DNA of 64,000 bases from Geomonas silvestris (GTDB taxonomy: Bacteria > Desulfobacterota > Desulfuromonadia > Geobacterales > Geobacteraceae): NCBI RefSeq assembly GCF_014193515.1, contig NZ_BLXX01000002.1:124001-188000 (forward strand), in the 5' to 3' direction. The notes under the pieces were generated by a model. That model saw nothing but the letters and a program-made list of their open reading frames with translations. It made no database searches and had not been told where the DNA came from. The position numbers were made by a program, and so were the translations under genes. Shown piece by piece: positions 58,495 to 64,000 of this stretch (the stretch's first letter is position 1; the number at the start of each line of letters is the position of its first letter).

Positions 58495-59940
58495 ATGCGC
58501 GCCCGTCACGCCGCCTTGCGGCTGCTTCTCATTGTCACCCTGCTCTGCCTCCCGCTCCTGCTGCACGCTGCCGAGATCCCGAAAATCCCTGCGCCACCCG
58601 TTGGCGAGCGCTGGTTCACCATCATCGTCGGCGGCGAGCGGGTCGGTTTCGCCCACTTGAGCATCGCAGAGGCCCCCGGCGGCTACCGGATCGACAGCGA
58701 CGGCAGCGTCAAGATGCGGATCATGGCGGTTTCCCGCGAGGCAACCACCAAGGAAAGCTACCTGGTGGGAAGAGATCTGGCCCTGCGCTCCTTCAGCGCC
58801 GAGAGCCGGGTCGATGGCAGCCCGCTCACGGTGCGCGGCGAGCTGACCTCCAAGGGGATCAAGGTCACCACGGAGTCGGGGGACGGCAAAAAAGAGCGCA
58901 CGCTGAAAGTCAAGGGGCCCGTATACCCACCGCCGGTGCTCAACTTTTACCCGCTGATCCAGGGCGCCCCGGTCGGCAAGACCCTGAAGCTCGCCATGCT
59001 GGACAGCGAATCGGTTAAGGTCAAGCAGGTCAAGGTCGAGGTGGTCGGTGTCGAGACCCTGGCCCCGCAGGGGACCGTGGTGCACCTGCGCAACAACCTG
59101 TATCCCGTGGTCGACAACGACATCTGGGTCGACCTGAAGGGGAACACCGTCAAGGAATCGGTGCGTGACGACCTGGTGCTGACCGTGGCCGAGGAGGAAA
59201 CCACCGCCAAGGCGGCCCTGGCCGAGGCCGCGCTCGCCAAGAACGACCTGGCCCTCGATTTCAGCCTGGTGAAGCTGAGCCCGCCGCTGGAGCGCCCCGC
59301 GCAGCTGAAGAAGCTGGTGCTCGACCTCTCCGGGTTCCCCGCTGAGTTTCCGCTGCTCCAGGGAAGCGCACAACAGGTGAGCCGGCTCGACAACGGCACG
59401 GTCCGCTTTACCAACCCCAATCCCGCCTTCCACCCCGCGCCCGCTGACCAACCGGTGGCGGCGGACCTGGAACCGGGACAACGGATTCCCAGCGACAACC
59501 CGAAGATCGTAGCCCTGAAAAACGAGATCCTCGGTTCCCAGACGGATCCGGCCCAGGGCGTCCGTCTCCTGGTTCAGTGGGTAGCCAGGGAGATCAAGGC
59601 TGCGGTGACCGACAACCAGTCACCGGTCGAGACGCTCACCTCCCGGGCCGGCAACTGCCAAACCCACACCCGGCTCTACACCGCGCTGGCCAGGAGCGCC
59701 GGCATCCCGACCCGCTTCGTTTCCGGGCTGGTGTACGCCGACGGCAAGGGATTTCTTTACCACGCCTGGGCCGAAAGCTACCTGAACGGCACCTGGGTTC
59801 CAGTGGATCCGACCTTCGGCGAGGTCCCCGCGAACCTCACCCACCTGAAGCTGGTGCAGGGTGACAGCAACGACGATCTCGCCCTGTTGGCGGGCGTGAT
59901 CGGCAGGCTGAAGGCAAAGGTCGTGGAACAGGGTTACTGA
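58495..59940 (+). CDS. Exported transglutaminase-like domain protein
   Basis: The protein has 481 residues from ATG 58495 (GGAG seven bases before); an ATG four codons earlier is in frame. A signal peptide (ALRLLLIVTLLCLPLLLHAA) is followed by a beta-rich N-terminal half (WFTIIVGGERVGFAHLSI, KVEVVGVETLAPQGTVVHL). The C-terminal transglutaminase-like domain has the triad cysteine in SRAGNCQTHTRLYTALARSAGIPTRF, His in YHAWAESYLNGTW and Asp in PVDPTFGEVPA. Such periplasmic proteins may cleave or cross-link peptides; the substrate is unknown. A terminator follows 45 bases after the stop. Confidence 0.87.
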   Translation: MRARHAALRLLLIVTLLCLPLLLHAAEIPKIPAPPVGERWFTIIVGGERVGFAHLSIAEAPGGYRIDSDGSVKMRIMAVSREATTKESYLVGRDLALRSFSAESRVDGSPLTVRGELTSKGIKVTTESGDGKKERTLKVKGPVYPPPVLNFYPLIQGAPVGKTLKLAMLDSESVKVKQVKVEVVGVETLAPQGTVVHLRNNLYPVVDNDIWVDLKGNTVKESVRDDLVLTVAEEETTAKAALAEAALAKNDLALDFSLVKLSPPLERPAQLKKLVLDLSGFPAEFPLLQGSAQQVSRLDNGTVRFTNPNPAFHPAPADQPVAADLEPGQRIPSDNPKIVALKNEILGSQTDPAQGVRLLVQWVAREIKAAVTDNQSPVETLTSRAGNCQTHTRLYTALARSAGIPTRFVSGLVYADGKGFLYHAWAESYLNGTWVPVDPTFGEVPANLTHLKLVQGDSNDDLALLAGVIGRLKAKVVEQGY

Positions 59941-59984
59941 AGCGGTTTCGATTAATCGGGACGGCGTAGCTGCTGAGCCCGCGA

Positions 59985-60013
59985 GGTCCCGTCTTTTAGG
60001 CGGGACCTTTTTT
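59985..60013 (+). terminator. Terminator after the transglutaminase-like gene
   Basis: GGTCCCG and CGGGACC with loop TCTTTTAGG, then TTTTTT. Confidence 0.9.
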
Positions 60014-60052
60014 GCGCCCACCCCCCCCATCTCGCGGAGACACCGCCCCAGC

Positions 60053-60592
60053 CTAGGTGAGGTGCAGTAGCGGATAGCGCTCCAACTCTTCCCGGGTCCA
60101 CAGCGACAGCCCCGCCCGCGGGCCGACCGTCTCCAGCGCGAGGATGGCGTCCGGATCGTCGAAACTGATCTCCCCTTCGTTGCCCGCCATCTCGAGCGCC
60201 TCAAGGAGGTAGGTGTCCAGAAAGCGCTCCTCGTCGAGGCTGGAGAGCTTCCCCTTGAAACCGCGCCAGTGCATGCGCAGATAGAAGCTGCACCCGCCGA
60301 GCTCCGGGAGCCAGCGCTGTACCGCGCGGCGCGCCTTCCCCTCGAAATCCGCCGCATTTTGAAAGGAAAAGGTCTCGAAAACCGGCATGACCCGCGCCAG
60401 CGGAGCCAGCGCTTCGGGGTCGCGCACGGCCTCGCGGCGCAGCGTCTCCAGCAGTTGCCAGGGCTCCTCCTGGTGCATGAGCAGGATGTTGAAGTAGTCG
60501 GTGCGATCCACGTTGCCGTAGTGTTCCAGAAGCTTGCGCGCCGGATTGAAGCCACCCTCGTTGACGGTGATCACCACGTTCCAGTCGTGCAT
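60053..60592 (-). CDS. Protein of unknown function, THUMP-like
   Basis: The protein has 179 residues. The start at ATG 60592 is chosen for the strong GGAGGAGAGG upstream; the frame extends to 60679 without one. It begins MHDWNVVITVNEGGFNPARK, then LLEHYGNVDRTDYFNILLMH, FETFSFQNAADFEGKARRAVQRWLPELGG, CSFYLRMHWRGFKG. The arrangement of strands and the final basic stretch recall THUMP RNA-binding domains, but this is not certain. No catalytic domain is attached. It stands alone, convergent with the transglutaminase-like gene. Confidence 0.7.
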   Translation of the reverse strand: MHDWNVVITVNEGGFNPARKLLEHYGNVDRTDYFNILLMHQEEPWQLLETLRREAVRDPEALAPLARVMPVFETFSFQNAADFEGKARRAVQRWLPELGGCSFYLRMHWRGFKGKLSSLDEERFLDTYLLEALEMAGNEGEISFDDPDAILALETVGPRAGLSLWTREELERYPLLHLT

Positions 60593-60771
60593 CGCCCTCT
60601 CCTCCAGCAACAGCGGAACCGGTGTCTGAAATCCCGGAAACACATTAACAGACCCCAAGGAACTCGCCAAGTCTAGCATGACATCGGGAAGTCGTCAAAG
60701 CGGCGCAGATTTTTCTGGTGGGAAGGACCGTAAGGCCAATGAATACGCGGGGGATAGGACCTTCACACGAC

Positions 60772-60808
60772 AAAAAAAGGGCCGGCATCGAGGAGATGCC
60801 GGCCCTTT
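60772..60808 (-). terminator. Terminator of the cobalt transporter operon
   Basis: GGGCCGGCATC-GAGGA-GATGCCGGCCC is a perfect stem; the minus reading continues TTTTTTTG. It lies 55 bases below the cbiO stop. Confidence 0.9.
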
Positions 60809-60862
60809 ACCTATAGGGTCGTACGGAAAACAGACAGGAAACTTCCGAGGGGAACCAGGATC

Positions 60863-61702
60863 CTAACGCCCCAGGGCCTCCACGATTTCCCGGCGGGCTT
60901 CGCCGATGGTGAGGGGGATGCGGGAGAAGGGTACCCCCTCCTCGTGTTTAAGTTTGTAGATCAGCTCGGCTATGTGGGGGAGACGCAGCTTCACCTGCTG
61001 CAGTTCTTCGGGGGCGGTGAAGACCTCTTCGGGCGTCCCGCCGCGCACCAGGCGGCCGCGGCTTAGAATGTGGAGTTGGTGCAGGAAGATGGGAACCAGG
61101 TCCACGCTGTGGGTGGCCATGACGATGGTGACCCCCTGTTCGCGGTTGAGCCGGGTCAAGAGCTCCATCATCCGGTATTCGCCCATCGGGTCCAGCCCCG
61201 CCGTCGGCTCGTCCAAGAGCAGGATCTCGTGCCCCATGGCCAGGAGCCCGGCGATGCAGACCCGCTTCTTCTGGCCATAGCTTAAGTTGTGGATCCCCTT
61301 GGCGGCAAACTCCGCCATGTCGACGCTGGCCAGGGCCGAGAGCACACGCTCGCGCACCTCCGGCTCGGCACACCCCATGTTACGCGGCCCGAACGCGGTG
61401 TCCTCGAAAACCGTGGTGGCAAAGAGCTGATCGTCGGGGTTCTGGAAGACGAGGCCGACCTTGCGGTAGATGTCGCGCGGGTGCAGCTTCGTCACGTTCT
61501 CACCGTCGAGGAGCACCTCGCCCCGGTACCCCTTGATGAGCCCGTCCATGATCTTGAGCAGGGTGGTCTTACCCGAGCCATTGGATCCGAGGATTCCGGC
61601 GAACTCGCCGCGCGCCACCTGAAGGCGCAGATCGGCAAGCGCGACGGTGCCGTCGGCGTATTTGTACTGTTCGAGGTTGACGGAAATCCTGACCGGGTTC
61701 AC
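60863..61702 (-). CDS. cbiO: Cobalt ECF transporter ATP-binding subunit
   Basis: The protein has 279 residues; the start is GTG 61702 with AAGGA upstream. Walker A is GILGSNGSGKTTLLKIMDGL, the signature LSYGQKKRVCIAGLLAMG and Walker B LLLDEPTAGLDPMG. The Q-loop region FQNPDDQLFATTV is typical of ECF ATPases. It powers cobalt uptake with CbiQ, CbiM and CbiN and is the last gene of the operon, 29 bases after cbiQ. Confidence 0.95.
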   Translation of the reverse strand: MNPVRISVNLEQYKYADGTVALADLRLQVARGEFAGILGSNGSGKTTLLKIMDGLIKGYRGEVLLDGENVTKLHPRDIYRKVGLVFQNPDDQLFATTVFEDTAFGPRNMGCAEPEVRERVLSALASVDMAEFAAKGIHNLSYGQKKRVCIAGLLAMGHEILLLDEPTAGLDPMGEYRMMELLTRLNREQGVTIVMATHSVDLVPIFLHQLHILSRGRLVRGGTPEEVFTAPEELQQVKLRLPHIAELIYKLKHEEGVPFSRIPLTIGEARREIVEALGR

Positions 61703-61731
61703 GGGGGTCCTTAAAAGCGGCAGCGTTGCCG

Positions 61732-62490
61732 TCAGATGAAGCGGATGAGCGCCAGGGAGCTCACGAAGAAGAGGGAGCAGAAGACCTGGCGCGCCACGAA
61801 CGGTTTATGCAGCAGCATCGGCATCTGGCCGTCGTAGCCGCGCTGCACCATTGCAGTGGTGACGCTCTGGCTGTTGTCGAATGCCTTGATGACCAAGACG
61901 CCGGCGAGAGTGCCGAAGGAGCTCAGGCCGCGCCGGTAGCCGACGTAGCCAAGCCGGTTGCGCTGGGCATGGTAGACCACCTGGGCGTCCTCCAAAAGCA
62001 GGAAGAGATAGCGCCAGGCGAAGAGCGCTACGTCGATGAGCGACTGGGGGACCCGCAGCCAGGAGAGCGCCGCCATGAGTTCAGTGAAGGGGGTGGAGAA
62101 ACCGACCACCGCGAGGATGGTGACCCCGCCGGCGATCCGTCCGGCGATCTGCACCCCCTCCCAGAGCCCGTCCCGGTGCCCCACCAGCTCGATGCCGGCC
62201 AGGTGCCAGGTGAAGAGCGGCAGGTTCCCGGCGCAGAACAGCTTGAGGATCAATACGGTGCCCGCGATGAAGACGGGCTCCGAAAAGCGCAGCGCCAGTG
62301 TCTTCGGAGTAACGCCGAGGTTCAGGCAGAGGGCCAGCGACAGCACCGTCACCACGAGAGAGAAGGCGATTCCGTGCGAGCTGATCACCAGCCCCAAGAG
62401 CGCGAAGGCGCTCAAGAGCTTCACCCGCGGATCGAGCGCGCTGACCCAGTGCGAGGGATCGAAGGTCTGTCGGGTGATGTGATGGTGCAT
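61732..62490 (-). CDS. cbiQ: Cobalt ECF transporter T component
   Basis: The protein has 252 residues with about five membrane helices. ATG 62490 follows GAGG. The N-terminus is MHHHITRQTFDPSHWVSALDPRVKLL, with a His cluster and the family DPRVKL motif. The coupling-helix region is ALSWLRVPQSLIDVALFAWRYL, and AQRNRLGYVGYRRGLSSFG is the Ala-Arg-Gly type coupling motif. It links the S component CbiM to the ATPase. Confidence 0.94.
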   Translation of the reverse strand: MHHHITRQTFDPSHWVSALDPRVKLLSAFALLGLVISSHGIAFSLVVTVLSLALCLNLGVTPKTLALRFSEPVFIAGTVLILKLFCAGNLPLFTWHLAGIELVGHRDGLWEGVQIAGRIAGGVTILAVVGFSTPFTELMAALSWLRVPQSLIDVALFAWRYLFLLLEDAQVVYHAQRNRLGYVGYRRGLSSFGTLAGVLVIKAFDNSQSVTTAMVQRGYDGQMPMLLHKPFVARQVFCSLFFVSSLALIRFI

Positions 62491-62630
62491 GCTGGTAATC
62501 CTCGGGAGCGGCTCCGGCTTTCCGGGGGAAAGCCACCGGGCACAGTAGCAGAAGCGTGCGGCAAACTCAACCGTTCAGGTGAGAAGGCTCCTTGGGCCTC
62601 GCCTGCGGCCGGGTGCGGCCCCGGTTGCGG

Positions 62631-62912
62631 CTATGCCTTCTTTTTCACCAGCTCGCGCCAGTAGTAGCCGCCGGCAAAGCCGCCCAACGCACCGGCGACC
62701 AGGAAGGCGAAGAGCAGCAGATCGCCCGAGCCGGGATCGATAACCGGGGGCACGGCTTCACGCCCGTGTTCCTTGGCGATTTTCTCCACCACCGCCTCGT
62801 CCACCCCGTTCCAGGACTTCGGCGCGACGTTGAAGTGGCTGACCGCGAAGTAGAAGGTCGGCAGCGTGACGAGGTGCACCAGCACCATCTTCCAGGCGCA
62901 TTTGTTAAACAT
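62631..62912 (-). CDS. cbiN: CbiN-like small cobalt transporter subunit
   Basis: The protein has 93 residues with two membrane helices and a periplasmic loop. The first helix is KMVLVHLVTLPTFYFAVSHF; the second is GSGDLLLFAFLVAGALGGFAGGYYWREL. The stretch PPVIDPGSGDLLLFA resembles the CbiN end (PPSGEIESLLFALQ type) and the position between cbiM and cbiQ fits. Similarity is weak, so the assignment rests mainly on topology and synteny. Its start overlaps the cbiM stop by eight bases. The 140-base gap to cbiQ contains only short hairpins. Confidence 0.75.
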   Translation of the reverse strand: MFNKCAWKMVLVHLVTLPTFYFAVSHFNVAPKSWNGVDEAVVEKIAKEHGREAVPPVIDPGSGDLLLFAFLVAGALGGFAGGYYWRELVKKKA

Positions 62913-63648
62913 GGTCAGGAACCTCCTGTTCGGTAATCACCTTCATCCTGACCAGGAGATCCGGACGTTTCTTGTACAAAAGCTGCACCATTCCCGCCGT
63001 GATCACCCCTTCCAGGATGCCGAGCGGCAACTGGGTCGGGATGAAGGCGATGACGACCTTGCTGAACAGCGGCAGGAACGGGGAGTTCCCCCGGATCCCG
63101 GCGGCGAGGATCAGGGAGGTGGTGGCATAGGTGCCCCAGTCGGCGAGGATGCCGGCGAGGAATCCGGCGACGCCGAGGCTCGCGCCCATGCGCCGCAGCG
63201 CCTTGAAGGTGAACCACCCCAGGAAGGAACCGACCACCCCCATGGAGAAGACGTTGGCTCCCAGGGTGGAGAGACCGCCGTGGGCCAGGAAGAGGGCCTG
63301 GATCAAGAGGGCGACTGCCGAGATCAGGACGCTCGCCAGCGGACCGACCAGGATGGCGGAGACCCCGGTGCCGCAGGGGTGCGAGCAGGTTCCGGCGGTC
63401 GGCACGGGGATCGGCATGCAGGAGATGATGAAGACGACCGCGGCTAATAGCCCCACCAGCGGCTTGAGCGAGAGGTCGTCACGGCTGAGGGCATTCAGCT
63501 GCCGCACCCCCAGGGCCACAAAGGGGAGCACCAGCACCGACCATAACACCGCCCAGTCAAAGGGGAGGATCCCCTCCGAGATGTGCATGGCGAAGGCAGG
63601 CATGGCGGAGAGAAGGCAACATATGGTGAGGCAGGTGATTCTGCCCAT
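62905..63648 (-). CDS. cbiM: Cobalt ECF transporter S component
   Basis: The protein has 247 residues from ATG 63648 (CAGGAG upstream); the longer frame to 63681 has no ribosome site. A cleavable signal (GRITCLTICCLLSAMPAFA) leaves the mature N-terminus MHISEGILP, in which the His binds the metal, as known for CbiM/NikM. Other marks: MPIPVPTAGTCSHPCGTGVSAILVGPLASVLIS and FLAHGGLSTLGANVFSMGVVGSFLGW. It is the first gene of the operon and binds Co2+. Confidence 0.95.
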   Translation of the reverse strand: MGRITCLTICCLLSAMPAFAMHISEGILPFDWAVLWSVLVLPFVALGVRQLNALSRDDLSLKPLVGLLAAVVFIISCMPIPVPTAGTCSHPCGTGVSAILVGPLASVLISAVALLIQALFLAHGGLSTLGANVFSMGVVGSFLGWFTFKALRRMGASLGVAGFLAGILADWGTYATTSLILAAGIRGNSPFLPLFSKVVIAFIPTQLPLGILEGVITAGMVQLLYKKRPDLLVRMKVITEQEVPDHV

Positions 63649-63780
63649 GGAAAAAACTCCTGTTGTACGGCCCGATGGCAAGCACGTTTCGACTTCGGGA
63701 CGCCGGAGCGTCCCTGGCTGCCTTCCCGCGCCGGAGCGTGGGAACGAGGTTACGGGGTCATGAGGTCATGCGCCTCTGCT

Positions 63781-63891
63781 CCTCCCCCTTGCGGGAGGGG
63801 GCAGGGGGGTGGGGGAAGTTGCTACGAAGCACCTTGGTAGCTGGTGCCGACGTCCCCCTCACCCCGCCCCACACCCGCCAGGGGGGAGGGA
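63781..63891. repeat. Dispersed palindromic intergenic repeat, family 1 copy C
   Basis: Left arm CCTCCCCCTTGCGGGAGGGG, then GGGGTGGGGGAAGTTGCTACGAAGC, and right arm CCCCCTCACCCCGCCCC ending GGGGGGAGGG. It is closest to the copy at 22645-22761. It lies upstream of cbiM; 63649-63780 has no gene. Confidence 0.75.
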
Positions 63892-63949
63892 GACTGTGTT
63901 AGCGGTTCCTTTTCCTGGACTGAAATGAGCCGGTGACGCGAAAAGAGCA

Positions 63950-64000
63950 AGCCCTTTTACACTTTGTCGCCGCAGAGGTACCCGGCGAAGAGTTTCCCGG
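63950..64000 (-). promoter_or_regulatory. Possible 3' end of a cobalamin riboswitch, cut by window edge
   Basis: Read on the minus strand, the window starts CCGGGAAACTCTTC and continues GCCGGGTACCTCTGC, which resembles the CGGGAA element and the B12 box (GCCRGGAGACCTGCC type). It precedes the cobalt transporter operon, which is often under such control. Only the last part is visible, so the call is tentative. Confidence 0.35.

Overview
The window looks like a chromosome segment of a high-GC deltaproteobacterium (Desulfuromonadia). A Geobacter/Geomonas-type organism is the best guess. Reasons: several promoters of the sigma-54 GGCAC-N5-TTGC type, a sigma-54 activator fused to an iron-only-hydrogenase-like sensor, DUF11 surface proteins, a VPEP-type PEP-CTERM protein, a cobalt ECF transporter, selA, and the housekeeping order gpmI-rlmH-rsfS-nadD-proA-proB. 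The species assignment is an inference from gene content; no rRNA is present.

Layout. (1) 1-9376, plus strand: a cell-surface locus of three DUF11-type exported proteins (the first cut by the window edge) followed by a 2025-residue protein with DUF11, a Cna-B/SdrD-like domain, an OmpA peptidoglycan-binding domain and a long outer-membrane barrel. (2) 9775-15726, minus: a giant exported protein with a lectin-like head and eleven tandem copies of a ~125-residue domain. (3) 16160-19052: a tRNA-Pro gene followed by two 3'-end remnants of the same tRNA, each with its own terminator. They enclose two AT-richer cargo segments, one with a PEP-CTERM protein and one with an FkbM methyltransferase; this looks like serial integration at a tRNA. 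(4) 19164-20336: a small exported protein and a DUF6448 protein behind an FNR-type dyad. (5) 20340-21880: about 1.5 kb almost without genes, with a degenerate 20-22 bp periodic repeat. (6) 21879-29881, minus: comF, a LUD-domain protein, an iron-sulfur flavoprotein, gpmI, rlmH-rsfS-nadD, proA and proB. (7) 30036-36190: DUF2062 protein, Pit phosphate transporter with its DUF47 partner, uppP, radC, a flavin disulfide reductase and small proteins.

(8) 36209-37085: a near gene-free kilobase that holds a 59-residue micro-gene with a sigma-54 promoter, a good ribosome site and a terminator, plus a decayed tandem copy. (9) 37115-43116, minus: a YdbL-like lipoprotein, an AsmA/YdbH-like giant and a long-form glyceraldehyde-3-phosphate dehydrogenase. 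(10) 43484-45829: a frameshifted DUF486 membrane protein and four small plus-strand genes. (11) 46075-48722: TIM-barrel isomerase, potassium channel, GntR regulator. (12) 49017-55115: selA, ispD, ispF, glnS, cysS. (13) 55340-58310, minus: a ribbon-helix-helix regulator with a sigma-54 promoter, the hydrogenase-like sigma-54 activator, and an 80-nt small RNA with its own promoter and terminator. (14) 58495-60592: transglutaminase-like protein and an unknown protein. (15) 60863-63648, minus: the cobalt transporter cbiMNQO, possibly behind a cobalamin riboswitch cut by the window end.

Working together: isoprenoid precursor synthesis (ispD, ispF) and undecaprenol recycling (uppP) support the envelope. 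Proline synthesis (proB, proA), NAD synthesis (nadD) and ribosome maturation/silencing (rlmH, rsfS) are housekeeping. The most unusual material is the tRNA-Pro cargo array, the hydrogenase-like activator with its neighbouring small RNA and regulator, and the tandem micro-genes at 36.3-36.9 kb.
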